From the NCBI GenBank assembly GCA_014529385.2, contig CM043952.1:151369057-151433056 (forward strand): a DNA stretch of 64,000 bases. The letters are read 5' to 3'. The DNA is from Adiantum capillus-veneris. Taxonomy: Eukaryota; Streptophyta; Polypodiopsida; Polypodiales; Pteridaceae. Shown here in pieces: positions 21,845 to 33,688 of this stretch (position 1 is the stretch's first letter; every line of letters begins with the position of its first letter). A model generated the notes under the pieces. It saw only the letters and a program-made list of their open reading frames with translations, was not told where the DNA came from and did not search any database. Position numbers and translations under genes: made by a program.

Positions 21845-24400
21845 TGGTATATAACACAAGTCCTACCACTGATGCTTACAACTCTACTCCTTTGAAAGCA
21901 TCACTCAGCCACCTCTAGTGCCTCGGTCCCTCCCTCTGTACCTTGAAGAAGCTATAGGATCTTGTGACTGTACAAGCCCTAATTGAAATGAGAATCTCTA
22001 GTCACGTGAAAGCCTCCATCTAATGGAATTGTGGGCTCCAAAGGGGTGTGCCACTCTGCAGGTATAGCCTCTATAATGTCTTGACACATGCTTTGTGCCC
22101 CCCTCAAGCCACACAATTGAATGTCTTGAGTCCCTCAAAAAGTACTGTAAATTGTAGCCAGTCCCCAAAAGTACATGCTGGACTCTCTGCCATGGAACCC
22201 CAAGAGACATGAGGCATGCTACCAACCATGTGGCCTCGATGTGTGCTGACCAGAGGGTTCCAAACAAGTGGTTGTCTCAATCACTCCTCAATGCATGTGG
22301 GTTGGTGTTGCACAAGGCCACCTTGCAACTGCTCCCAAGACTGAAGCAGGCTTGTAGCAAAACAATCCTCCCACCTCCTCCTCAGGCCTACTCTATGCAT
22401 GTCTGAGAAGATCCAACGAGTGGAAGGTCTCCATGGGCTGCTCATCTGTGCAATCCGAGTTGGGCCGGTGATCCCCAACCCTCTCTGAGAGCAAGGCAAA
22501 GTGATGAGCTGCAAAGCAACTTTGGCCCGAGCCGACTGTGTGTCTTGCTCTGACCACAAGAAGTTCCTAATCAGCCACTCCAGCTAGCTAATACAGGAGC
22601 TTGAGAAAATCCAGCAAGATGTAATGTACTACATAGTAGCCAACAGTACCTGGTTGACCACCACAATCCTGCTAGCAAGAGAAAGACGTGATGAGCTCCA
22701 ATGAAGCAGTTTCCTCCTAATGGACAGGAGGAGAGGAGCAATCTCTTACTCTGATGGCAGATCGAAGACAACCTGACAGCTCAAGTAACGTACTGATGTC
22801 CGTGGAATAATTCACTGAAAACCCTCTCCAGGCAACCAATTGGACACGGGAGAGCTACCAACCCAGAAAGCCATTCTCTTCCGCCACTTGTTCAGTGCTC
22901 CCGATACACAACAGAACGCCTCAAGAGATTAATCACACCTATGTACATTTTCCTGATTCATTAGCAAACTCAGCATCCAAAAGCTCCCCTCCCCCAATGG
23001 GAAGCTACAATCCACGAAAACCAACCTCCTGTGATGTCAAAAATCTGCTCATCACCTCAGCATGGAAGAGGAACAAGAAGGGGAAAAGAGGGTAGCCTTA
23101 ATGAACTGATCGTGTGAGCATGAAACGTTCCCCTTGTCTCCCTGCCAACAACACCTGACTGTATGCATGCCTGAAGAGGGCTGACACTCCTCTAATCCAT
23201 GCATTTGACCCCATTGAAGCATAGTGCCCTCAAGGCCCTAGTCAACTCTACCGTAGGCCCTCTCAAAGTCGAGGAGGAGTATCACAAGATCCTCTCCTTG
23301 GAGACTTGCGAGGCAATTGCCTCCCAAAAGTTGAAAATGTTTTCAAGGATGTTGTGCTCCTTGAAAAGACCCGTCTGTGTCTCATGTATAGTGCTCTCAA
23401 GTAGCGGTTGAATTCTCAAACTTAGAGCCTTTGCTAGGATTTTGTAGGATGAGTTGAGAATAGTGATGGGTCGCCACTGTCAAATCTCATCCAAGGATCC
23501 TCCCTCCTTGGGGATAAGTTGGATCAATCCCTTCGCTCATGTTGTCAAGCATCTCCCCAGTGTGTAGAATGTGCTCGTAAGCACTACAAAGTTCAAGACC
23601 AAGCATCTCCCAGTACTCCTAGAAGAAACTGGGAGTCAAACCATCCTCCCCTGGGAAGCTATCCCTGGGAAGGGACCTGAGGGCCTCTTGTATCCCCTCA
23701 TGCTGGAGCGGGTGCTCACGCCTTTGATGCATCTCCTTAGTGCGACTAAGCAAGGTATTTGTGCCCACAACTGCTCTCTGTATGCATCTTGATGCTCTTA
23801 TTGTGGCTCACAGTAGAAGTGCATATCCTCGGGCTCTATAGACCCATCGGGCCTTCTCAGGTGACTAACACTAGTTGCGCACGATAATCTCAAAGAACTC
23901 ACTAGTAACTATGTCGCCCACCTAAGTCCACTGTGATGCTTAATGATGAAAGTAAAACTCGTAGCATTGCTCCTCAATGGTGATCAACTCCTACCGAGCC
24001 TGTTGCATCTGCTCCTCCATCCAAGGACTACCTAGGTGGCGCTCCTGCATTTGCTTTAGGGAGGCAATGTTCCATCAAAGTTGCTTCTCCTCCTCCCTGG
24101 TAGCAGCCAAGCGAGTTGCAAACTCTTGGAGAAAGAATCGGCTAAGGTCCCCAAGGCCAGTGGCCGCTCTAGATGCAAGGTCTCCATGGGTGTTCAGAAG
24201 CTCAGTCCATAGTACCACAACATGCTCCCCGAGCTCAGTATCCAACAAAATCCTCTCTAGGATGTGTAGCAATCCTCTCTAGGATGTGTAGCATAGCATT
24301 GCCACTCATCTGTCTATCTAGTCCTTACCAATATGCATATTGAGCTGGCCATGTGACAAAGGTGGTCACTCGCATAGAAACGATCTATCCTAGATAGATT
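21845..24400 (-). pseudogene. LINE reverse transcriptase region
   Basis: Minus-strand L1-type ORF2 with many frame breaks. Readable landmarks from upstream to downstream are: RILAKALSLRIQPLL, then HETQTGLFKEHNILENIF, then WILLLDFERAYGRVDW (RT motif A, the first catalytic Asp). Next come HAEVMSRFL and then FLWSEQDTQSA with QLITLPCSQRGLGIT (22281-22575). The catalytic FADD box appears at about 22957-22971 as FANE, so both catalytic Asp positions there are changed. The gene is cut at 21845 by the outer gypsy element and continues at 10967. Confidence 0.7.
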
Positions 24401-25560
24401 CACGTCCCCTATTGTGCAGTCAAACCTAGAGAAAGAGAGGACGTGAATCTATCCTGGATAGATTCACGTCCCCTACTGTGCGGTCAAACCTAGAGAAAGA
24501 GAGGCTATCTGAGGACCATATAAAGCCTTGATGCTGGCATATATCCAAAATCCTCATAGTCATACATAGACGCTCCCAAGAAGCCAACTTAGCCTCGTGA
24601 ATAGTAGAATGGCTGCCGCCAATCCTACCCAAGGGGTCCTCCATCATCTTGAAGCCCCCCCAATGCACCACTACTCTGCATGAGGCAAGGACTCCATAAT
24701 ATGTGACCAAAACTCAGCCTTGCACTTGCATGGTTGGCGCATAAATGTTCAAGAAGCTCACAAGGCTACCTTGAACTTGCATGGTGACCCACTGGGCCCT
24801 GCCTGGCACAATGATGCCTCTACCTACAATGGTGTGTTGCCACGAGTCCGCGATAGTCATACATACACCTCTTTGAATGCCTCCTGGTCCAAAAGCAACA
24901 AACGTCTCATGTCTACCTTGCAGAACGTGTCCGCAATGTTGAATGTGGCTCTCACACATATGAGCATATCAATAGGTACGCCCATATCGCATCTCTGAAG
25001 CTCCTATCTCAAACAACCTCGTTGGCACACAAAATGAGAACCTCCAAGGCCCTGGATATTTTATGAGACAATCCTCATGCGGTCAATGGAGAAGACCGAT
25101 GTTGCTGTAGCAACTAGGCAAGCAATCTTTGAGGTTGGTTTGGATGGGGCGTAATCCGCATCCGAACATCCTCAAGATAAGAGAGTCTGCATCACATGTA
25201 CCACCTATGTTCGTGCAATCCTCTGGGCTACATCCTCTGCCCAAGAGTCCTCATGAGCATATACATAGCAAGAGGAGAGCTGCGCATCTGCAAAAAAGTA
25301 AACAATAATGTGTCTGCAGCCTGTGGCATCGGACAAAGTCACTGTAAACTTGGCCAATGCCCACAAAGTCTGCACCAAATCTATGATCCAAGAACTCAAG
25401 GGCCTGAGTCTGAAGTCAACCAAGTACTGAATCTAAGGTCCAATCATGCTAGTCTGGACCACAGAGTGGAAAAGAGTACCCCACTGCAGAGTCTAAAGCA
25501 TTTGTACCACATGTCACAAGAAACATGACATGAACCCGAAAGCAATCTTCCTCTAAGTCA
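24400..25560 (-). pseudogene. LINE endonuclease region
   Basis: Minus-strand frames give RHETFVAFGPGGIQRGVC, then GRGIIVPGRAQWVTMQVQGS, then LVSFLNIYAPTMQ (24714-24959). Next come EAKLASWERLCMTMRIL, then SLSFSRFDRTVGDVNLSRID (24426-24710). These are the L1 endonuclease blocks around NIYAP and SRID. A local duplication repeats CGTGAATCTATCC.GGATAG around 24380-24470. The homologous plus-strand relic is at 6500-6930. Confidence 0.7.
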
Positions 25561-26830
25561 GCATGGGGTTTGCCAATAAACCGAGTGAAGGCATAGCTAA
25601 AGAGGTCCCACAATCAATGAATGTCAAAACTAGAGAGGCTCCCTCAAAAATCCCCAAAGGAGGACGGAGAGAGGACTGCCTCTCCTGAACCAGCCTACTC
25701 GCAATAAAAGAGCTACCCAACGATCGACATGAAACAAGGGTGTGCTAAGGAGGAGGAGAAACGGGGGGGGGGGGGGGAGGGAGGGAGGTGTGGGGTGGGG
25801 TGGATCCTCCTGCAAAAAGAAGAAGAGGGGGAGGGTTCTGAGTCAAACTTCTGCTGCGAAGGTTCAAAGAGGTTTCTTGTAGGAACCCACTCCTGTCATG
25901 GAATGGTGGGGTGACTACCTGGCGAGGAGCCTGGCCCTGGCTGCAACGACCCCGAACCTGGGCCTCCAAGGCCGTGGTTGTGGGGTCCTTTGAACTCGGT
26001 AGAAGGGCTAGTCCTAGGGGCCTATGTCTGTGGAGGTGGTCGAGCTCTCTTGCGTAGACAAGCCCTTGCAAGGTGGCCCATCTATCTACAAATAAATCAC
26101 TAGTGCGACAGGCTCGAATACTCCAACACACTGTCTCATCCAACCACCAACCACCTGAGGCAACAAAACCACCTTCTAGAGTGTATATGTCCCGAACAAG
26201 AACACCCATAGTGGGTAACCCTGCGGCCTTGGCCACAAGGGATGTTGAAGTGCACGGAAAATCCAAAACTATCCCAATCATAGAACCGATCCTAGAAAAT
26301 AGGGGAAGATACTCCAGCCTCAGTCCTGGAAAGCAAATTGAGGTAGGAAGACCTACCTCCTTCTCTAACACATCTGTAGTCGGGTCAAAGTTGTGGTGCC
26401 ATTGTCTGAAGTAAGCTCAAGCCACCCGAATGCCAAGTGGGCTCATCGAGATCACTTTGGCTGCAATCTTTGGGGACTAAAACTCTATCTTAAGGTAGCC
26501 TCTCCCGAGAATTTGCATATCGATGATCTTGCCCATGTCAGTGAGGAGTCGGGTCTGAAGCAAGTCCCAAACCTCACCTTTGTTGGGCCATGTTCCAACA
26601 ATCTTGCAAATAACTTAGTGGCTTGAAGCCATTCCACCTTGGCCATCAAGCTTGCTTGCTCTTCTGGCGCAAGCAAGGCAAAGGGTCAGCTCCACGGTGT
26701 CAGATAAGGCAGCTTTAGTAGAGTCCCTCTGAGGTGCAGCAGGAACTGCCATTCTGTGTCTGCTGTTGGATAAGAGGGAAGGCGAAGACGACAACACAGA
26801 AGGCCATTGAAAAGCTAAAAACATCCCATA
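25560..26830 (-). pseudogene. LINE ORF1-like region
   Basis: Minus-strand frames at 26485-26830 and 25745-26371 lie directly upstream of the endonuclease. One reads ARLLEHGPTKVRFGTCFRPD, the other LPLFSRIGSMIGIVLDF and VAKAAGLPTMGVLV. The second resembles the conserved nucleic-acid-binding region (DUF4283-type) seen at the N-terminus of plant L1 ORF1. A G run sits at about 25764-25778 and Pro/Ser-rich low-complexity coding follows it. The assignment rests mainly on position and weak similarity. Confidence 0.45.
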
Positions 26831-27130
26831 GGGATTGGACGAGAAAAAAGTAGTCAAGGCAGAACGAAAGCAAAGCGGGGCAAGGGAGAGAAAAAGGAAG
26901 CGGGGGGGGGGGCAGCGGGGTAGGGGGTGCAGGGGGACAGCATGCGAGTTCGGGCAAGGGGGCAATGCGATGAGGGCAGGCAAAAGGACAGCACGCTAGG
27001 GAGGGTAGGGGGTCAGCACACAAGGGGGGTGGGGGGGGCTATGCAAGGAAGGGGGGGTTCAACGATGGCCAGTGGGGTACGAACAACAGCAATGAGCTCA
27101 AGTTGTCATGAGTGGATACTGTTGTGAGTG
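26830..27130 (-). other. C-rich leader upstream of LINE ORF1
   Basis: On the minus strand this is pyrimidine- and C-rich sequence with several runs of 7-9 C, of the kind found as a LINE 5' leader. The Pro-rich ORFs over it are composition artefacts. The true 5' end of the LINE is not identifiable. Confidence 0.35.
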
Positions 27131-27622
27131 CATCAAGAGTTCCAAAAGGATGAGATGACTTCACAAAGAGCTAGGTGCATCAAGATTTCTTGACTAGATG
27201 AGATTGCCATATTTACTGATTGAAACACGATGTTCAGTGTGAACTGAGTGTGTCATTTTGTGAAGTGCATTCTCTATGAATGTACTTTCTTGTGGGGATG
27301 GTCAGGGGCATGGTTTACTTGAAATGTGAAAGAAAGGAAATGAATCTGATAGTAACAAAAGGGTTTAGTATATCAAGATATCCGTGAAAAGATCAGCGTG
27401 GTTTGGATGGGATAGTTTAATATGTTACAATGATCATGATTTATATTCGAGAACCTCGATAGAAATGTGATCTGATCAATGAGTAATGTCTTTGTGAAAG
27501 TGTTGAATTTGTGGAGTCTGATTCTTGAGTACATAGAGTCACTGTCTACTAAAGAAATTTTACGTTCTTTGGTTGGTTTGTAGACGTAATTAAGGGAGAT
27601 TACAATTCTTTCAGGAGGGAAA
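27131..27622. other. Dispersed repeat fragment
   Basis: Holds GTGCATCAAGA (twice), TTCCAAAAGGATGAGATGA and GTTCAGTGTGAACT. The same words occur inverted at about 58195-58375, and in part at 9835-9880. A purine run just before TGTTACAAG at 27623 looks like a polypurine tract followed by an LTR start, but no matching LTR was found. Confidence 0.35.
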
Positions 27623-27639
27623 TGTTACAAGATGGTGAC

Positions 27640-28260
27640 ATGGCGTGCCCAATCTGAGGAACTGGCCGAGAGGACAAGGGGTTAGAGTTTAAAAACTCTA
27701 ACTTAGAATATTTGAATTCAGAAGATGTGGCCGAGAGGCCTAAGGGGTTAGGGTTTAAAGACCTAACCCCTACTTCACAAAATTGTTGCCTTAGTGTTAC
27801 CCAATTTTTAAAGTGGTTCTTTGCGAGCTGATTGTACCATTTGTCTGCTAAGACATCCAAGGTTGATGAAAAGAGCAATAGGTAGGCATCTTTTCTGTTG
27901 AGGCCACGATCTCTGCAGAGAGATACAAACCTCTAAGCATGGTCGTCTACATCCTTTGTGGAGAGTCCTTTGAAATTAGGAAACTTTATGTTCACCTTGG
28001 CGAGAATGCGTGTGAGCTCCTCCATTGTAGCCTACTGAGGAGCTTGGCACAGTTGGTGGAAAGTGTATTGGGGGAGGTGATAAGGTGGTGAGGAGCTGGT
28101 TGAGGTAGATTCCAGAGAAGGTAGCAAAAGCAGGGGTGGAGGGCTTCTACTCGATAAGAAAGGTTGACGCTTTCTGTGGTAGTATTGCAGAGGGCTCCGT
28201 AGGGGGCTTGATCGATCTTTAGACTGCCTTATATGTGTCATGCAGTAGCAACAAACCCAC
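27640..28260 (-). pseudogene. Gypsy-type gag relic
   Basis: The minus-strand frame reads MEELTRILAKVNIKFPNFKG, then DVDDHA, stop, RFVSLCRDRGLNRKDAYLLL, then FSSTLDVLADKWYNQL, then NWVTLRQQF. This is the Retrotrans_gag pattern (F..TL...A..WY..L....W..L...F). One in-frame stop follows DDHA. A Ser/Pro-rich leader precedes it at 28032-28241. A duplicated 50-bp block with TGGCCGAGAG and GGGGTTAG at 27660-27770 interrupts its 3' side. Confidence 0.55.
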
Positions 28261-28289
28261 CCAACCTCAAGGCAAGAAGACCCTTGAAC

Positions 28290-28410
28290 ATGCTAGACAG
28301 TCTAGACCCCCTAGACTAGACTCGACTCAAACTAGGCTAGACTCGACCAGCTAGACTTGACTCGAATAGACCAGGCCAGCTGGAGGGTGAAGTAGACCAG
28401 ACTAGACCAG
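28290..28410. repeat. Degenerate CTAGAC-rich repeat
   Basis: The words CTAGACT, TAGACTCGACT and TAGACCAG recur about every 10-20 bases. Low-complexity DNA with no coding function seen. Confidence 0.6.
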
Positions 28411-29130
28411 GGATGAACTTGCTAGTGCAAGTGCCTTATTAGATTTCAAGGGCGTTGGACTTGATTGAAATTGAGGATTGGATGGTGTCAAAGCAAGAGG
28501 TGATGGAGATGGGGAGATTTCTGATAGACTTGGAGAAGGAAAAGGGGTGCTTGAAGTAGTTGGCATTGATGGTGAACTCTTAGATGTTTGTGCCCCTATC
28601 GTTAATGGTGCATGCAAGCTTGGTGAAGGCAAAGAAACAGGTCCTTCTCGGCCTGGTGTTGCGCCTGTACATGTGCACAGTGTTTCAATATCTGGTGATG
28701 GGATGGCCGATCTAGGTGTTAGTGCAAGACTTGATGGAGATGGGGAAGTTTCCGATCGGCTCGAACTAGGCAAGGGGGTTGTTGGAGCAGTTGGCATGGA
28801 GGATGGCAAGATTCTAGGTGTTTGTGAATCTAGTGGTGATGATACAGGTACATCAGCACCTGCAGGAGATGAACTTTCTGGTACAAGTGCTTGATTAGTT
28901 GCCAAGGGTGTTGGAATTGATTTGAGAACAAGAAGGTGATACCATAACGGGTGATGGAGCTGGGGATAGGCTTGGAGAAGGGAAAGGGGTCATTGGAGCA
29001 GTTGGCATTGTGAGTGAGCTCTTGGTTGTTTGGGGTTCTAGAGTCGTTGGTGCATGTGAGTCTGGTGAAGGAGAAGATACAGTTGGGTCAATCTTTGTGT
29101 AGGAGGAAGGTGTGTTAATTGCATTTTAAA
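28402..29130 (-). CDS. Ser/Pro-rich ORF with internal repeats, function unknown
   Basis: The open minus-strand frame (28402-28905) encodes 167 residues, mostly Ser, Pro, Thr and Ala. DNA units of about 220-230 bp containing GATGGAG.TGGGGA and GGCAT occur three times (near 28502, 28733 and 28952), so the protein is built of imperfect repeats such as SSPSMPTTSSTPFPSPSLS. The third unit, upstream of 28905, contains a stop. An equally long frame exists on the plus strand, as expected from such composition. It lies just upstream of the gag relic and could be part of the same transposon. A structural cell-wall-type gene is the alternative. No signal peptide is evident. Confidence 0.3.
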
Positions 29131-30300
29131 GTCTGGGATGGGAAGGCAAGAGGAGAGGTGCTTTCAAGGGGTGCAGGAGACTGAGTGGCTAAGGAGAGCC
29201 AGAGACTTTGTGTTGTGGTATGGGTGATTCAAGAACAGGAGCTGGAATGGGTTGCCGACTTGGAGTAAGAGTACATTAATTCATGGCGAGGAGGAGCATG
29301 ATTATCAGGGCATAGAGTAAGCTTCCAAACATACACACTACTCAAATCTAACAAGGACTTCAGGCATATTACAACTTCGTTTATTGCACAAGCACCAACT
29401 CTTACCTATAATGGCTTGCTATTGACTTGTATGGTTAAAAATTTAGTGAGGTATATAAAGTGATGGCCTTTATAGCTGAGTAGATTAGCACACATGCAAT
29501 GCAAGGCTCATTTTTGAAGGGTGACCCTAATCATTCATTTGAAGGGTAAACTTTTACCTATCCTTCATTAAGCTATATTTATGCAGAAATTAGAAGGGCT
29601 ACTCAAACATTTTACAATATTCTATCCTTCTTTTGAAGGGTAAAAATATTTTTGCCATTCATTGAAGGGTAAAAGTGCCTCTGAAGGGCGTCGAAGCCTT
29701 CAAAAATTAGGCCTGATGCAATGTATCTACTAACACAATGCTCACTTTCAGGTATTATTTTACCCTAGAACTCACCCCTATTTGTTTCTACTTGGCATCA
29801 TCAAAGCGTTTCTTATGACTATGCATCATCAGATTTACATCCCAAGCACTCGAGATTTTCAACAAAAAGCCCATTTTGGACATACCCCGTTGGTAGCAAA
29901 TTCCAATAGACAACATCTCTAAATGAGATCATGAAAAATTGCTTGGGTCTTTCAGGAGTACCACACTTGCGTATGTATGTCCACAACTACCATGCATATT
30001 AGAACATTATTCTCGAATATACCTATATTCCAACATCAACTCCTATCTTTTCACATTTATCAATTGCCCCTATGTTGCACAAAAATTTGGCAAAGCCTTG
30101 TAATAGCTGGTGTAAACCCTTGAGCAAGGGAAGCCCTTGCTCAACAACAGCTCTCTTACCACTGTCTTGATTCGCAGAGAAGCATTGCCACCCTCAACAT
30201 GTACAAAGGTACACAAGTTTGCCTTGAAAAGAGCTATTGAGACAACCAATTACAGCCTCCTATTCTACAGCTTGACGCTTCTTTCACCAAGTACTACATG
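29131..30300. other. Stretch without a supported gene
   Basis: Between 29510 and 29700 the word TGAAGGGTAAA or TGAAGGG recurs five times, with inverted copies (CCTTCA, TATCCTTC), suggesting a small foldback repeat. Otherwise no domain, RNA gene or terminal repeat is seen. Confidence 0.4.
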
Positions 30301-30519
30301 AACTTCTATTTTACAACACCGATGGTTGGTATACATCAAGGAAGTATAAAGTTTTTCACATTCATCACCACAAGAGTGAGCCATGTGGAGGGGCAAGTTG
30401 AGGCTCTCTATATTTACTTGGTCGGCCTTAAAGCTTTTTTTGAAAGGAGGGTGGAGGATGTTCTACATAGCGTAATCCCAAAACGCTACTATAGATTACT
30501 ACTGAGGATACGCACGTGA

Positions 30520-31130
30520 TGAATGCAGTGATATTTGTGTTAACTCCTGTTTTGTGTGTGATGCAATGGACATATATTCACAACAGTGGACGATTTGACT
30601 ACACAACCACGAGTTCCAGTTTGGTAACATTGCAAGGTTCGTTATCTGCATCCAATTCCCTATGTCTATGTGTTTGCTTAGCACAGCACATAAATGCTAC
30701 GGGGCAAGGCACGACTTTCGTTTCTTATAATTTCTGGAGAGACCACAGTGCTAACTCTCCACCATACTTTTGTATGGCACTTCTGCATCACGTGCACTAT
30801 ATAATTAGCATTTTTACTTTGCATCTGATTGCGACACAAAATGTTTAACTATTCACATTGCTTATATGTAGCTTGACTCAAACATTGTCCTCCGGCTTGC
30901 ACAATTGGACGATACCCATACACGATTAGCAGGTCGATAGTGCAGTTTAATTTTTATCGTTTGTTGATTCTTTTTGTATTTTTTGAGTTTGTCAAATCTT
31001 CCTTAAGTTTATTTAGCCATGTGTTTTTCTCAACAGTGCATGCTCAATCTCAATCATCGTATCTATATATCAAATAGACACGCACTTCTTTTCTCAGAGT
31101 GCGGCAATTCAACTTATGTATTGGAATATT
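30520..31130 (+). repeat. Dispersed repeat family R1, copy 1
   Basis: Similar over about 500 bp to 46190-46750 and 54815-55270. Shared words include GGACATATATTCACAACA, TTGCAAGGT, TATCTGCATCCAA.T.CC, GCACA.CACATAAA.GCTA and TTTCGTTTCTTATA. In one frame all three copies give a peptide beginning YIHN..RFD, but stops differ between copies. No terminal repeats or domain are recognised. Confidence 0.65.
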
Positions 31131-31366
31131 AAATGCCCTCTGTACATGTTTACTTTATTCCTAGGTGGTTGATGTGAATCTAAGTATTCCCTTGTTTAGT
31201 TTGAAAATGCATCTTATATATTGCAACCCAATGTTCTCCTCTTCATAACCGTTCTGTAGCATCAGCACAACCCTTTATCCCAACATTTTCCTCCTTAGAT
31301 ATGTTTTGCACCAAGTTCTGTGATCGACATCCAAGATTCCTTTCTCCCTCCGACTGTGACAACATT

Positions 31367-31368
<2 letters not shown>

Positions 31369-31405
<37 letters not shown>
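31369..31405. repeat. (CT)n microsatellite
   Basis: About 18 CT units. It is preceded by TTTCTCCCTCCGACTGTGACAA, which also precedes the long (CT)n tract at 46802, so the tract is part of the R1 repeat neighbourhood. Confidence 0.9.
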
Positions 31406-31407
<2 letters not shown>

Positions 31408-31499
31408 GTTCAACAAGAAATAAAGGAAAATTGACTACGCTTGATTGAGAATAAGATGGGTGTCTCAAAGATGGGTCCATGGTCTAGATACTAAATGGT

Positions 31500-32570
31500 C
31501 GATATTACCAGACTGAATGGAAATCTGCAAACAACTACCAAAGTAGGTTAAGGAGTAGTTTAAGCTGTAACCCTTTTGCTCAATTCAATTACCCTCTTTA
31601 GTAGCCCTCTGTTGTATAGGGAACGCTATAGGACACGACTTGCTTCTTTCCAATGCTCATTAAGTCGCAAGTTGATCTATTATTGGTGCCTATCAATTGG
31701 TTCTACTCATCTGCTCGTGCTCCACAACAAAACCTGAGGCGACAACAATCACAACCAACTAACCTACTACTATAGGTGTTAACTCTAGAGATGCAAGGCA
31801 AATTCAGCCATAATAAAGGCTAACACTAAAAGAAACATTACATAGGAAATGTTCAAACATTTCAAGAGTAGTTGATAGGGCATACACACCATTGAAGATA
31901 GAAAGAATTAGCACAATATCAATTGGACGAAAACTTCAAGGGCAAAGTCTGCATGTCAATACTTCTCACACTGACCTACCAAAGAATAGTCTTTGAAGAT
32001 TGAAGCAGGTAGGTAAGCATCCCATAATTACTTGGTGAGCCAAAGGCTCTTTTTGCACTATCTGGACACACAAGCCACCACGTGGAAGTTGCTTTAAATT
32101 TGTAAAAACTAACATCACATTTAAGCTGGCAAGAAAAGCTGTTAAAAAAAACGCTGCTAGTTGAAGAGGGAGACAAGCACAGACTAGCGGTTTTGAAGGA
32201 TTGAAGGCAAGAATAGCTCAATTGGGATAGCGGTAACTGCAGTGAGAAAGATCTTGGAGAGGGCCGTGTTTTTTGTGAACTAACGGGTGTTGGGTCTGAC
32301 CAGCAGCATCAGAAGGAGCAACAAGTGGAGCTAGTTGTAGGGAGAGTCGAGCAAGGAGTTGACAAGCAAGTTGAAGAGGGAGGAGACGACAAGCAGCACA
32401 ATAAAAATAGCCGACCAGTAGCTTAGATAGAAGATCAATGAGGAGCTATTAAAAAGCGATGTGAAGAAATAAAAGGGGACTACCGCTGCAGAGCAGAAGA
32501 CAGAGGTTGATGAGCAGCGACCAAAAGAGGGTTGGCAAATTGAATTGGAGAGCGGCTTGATAGGAGGAGT
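31500..32570. other. Stretch without a supported gene
   Basis: Only short ORFs. From about 32280 to 32580 the words GAAGAGGGAGG, GACAAGCAG and GAGGAGCTA recur in degenerate form, suggesting an old tandem array that leads into the duplication at 32576. Confidence 0.4.
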
Positions 32571-32575
32571 TAGCC

Positions 32576-33056
32576 AGCGAACAACTAGACCAGTTCAACA
32601 AAGGCCTTTATTCAATTCTAATCCAACCTCCTCATACTTGGACTGAATATGGGATCTAAGAGCCATTGCTAGACGCCGAGCGGGGGTTTTTTTGCAAGGG
32701 AAGGCAGAGCACCGACGGCAGAGAAAGATAGCCGACGAGTAGCACAAAGAGAAGAGGACACACGTGGGGTAGTTGACAATATAATTGTTGCTAAATAGAT
32801 TATTACTCAATGTATTGTGATGAAGCGAACAAGCAGACCACTTCAACAAAGGCCTTCATTCAATTCTAATCCAACCTCCTCATACTCGAACTGAATATGG
32901 GATCTAAGAGCATTGCTAGATGTCGAGCAGAGGCAGAGTGTCGACGGTGGCAAAGATAGCTGACGAGCAACACAAAGAGAAGAGGTCGCACGTGGGGGCA
33001 GTTGATGATATAATTGTTGCTGAATATATTATTGCTCAATGTATTGTGATGAAGCT
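32576..33056. repeat. Tandem duplication of about 240 bp
   Basis: Copy 1 (32576-32823) and copy 2 (32824-33056) share TTCAACAAAGGCCTT, then ATTCTAATCCAACCTCCTC, then GAATATGGGATCTAAGAGC, then ATATAATTGTTGCT and TCAATGTATTGTGATGAAG. Small indels differ between them. It lies just left of the Helentron coding region, so it may be in the terminal region of that element. Confidence 0.8.
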
Positions 33057-33160
33057 ACAAGTAACAAGGTGAGGGATCACGGGGGCCTACCAATGAAAGG
33101 ATTCTTGAAAGTGTTGACAAGAAGTAGGAAGAGGGGGGCATTGGAATGTGTTTCCGTAGT

Positions 33161-33624
33161 TTATGGAAGCAATAAGTAAATAGTGGAGTGGTCTGACCAA
33201 AATGAGAAGTTAGTGCTTGTTGTTATGCCAATCAAGGAATTTGTAGTCCAAATGTGGTCCAACGTTGAATTGTAGATTGTTGTGTTGTGGGTTATATGTT
33301 GTGTCATGTTGTGTGTGGAGAGAAGGTTAGAAATAGCAAGGTATTCAGGGGTTTGGTAGTTAGCATTGATGTTGAATTCACCGAGTAAAATTGCACGGGT
33401 GTGCTGGTGGTGAGGTGTGAGTAGTGTGGTTAATGTTTGCAGGAGGAAGGGAATTGGACTTGAGGGTCTGCAGTACAATGTTATTAGGGTTATTGGTGGA
33501 CCATGTGGTGTATTGGGGAGTGTTGTAATGCATTCTATCTCATTCGTGGAAATGATGTTGTGGTGTTGTAGATGTATGGTTTTTTTTAATGTGAAGAGGG
33601 ACATTCCCATGGGGCTAGTTATTT

Positions 33625-33688
<64 letters not shown>

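Noticed and set aside
10963-21849. Target duplication for the outer gypsy element
   Set aside because: Left GGGTC and right TGGTA share only GGT; this is not good enough to claim a duplication.
21845-21856. TGGTAT right after the 3' LTR as a primer binding site
   Set aside because: Only the first six bases match the tRNA-Met site, and a 3' LTR should not be followed by one. LINE sequence continues there, so it is probably coincidence.
26615-27023. Pro/Cys-rich minus-strand ORFs of about 100-122 codons
   Set aside because: They come from C-rich leader sequence upstream of the LINE ORF1; no conserved pattern.
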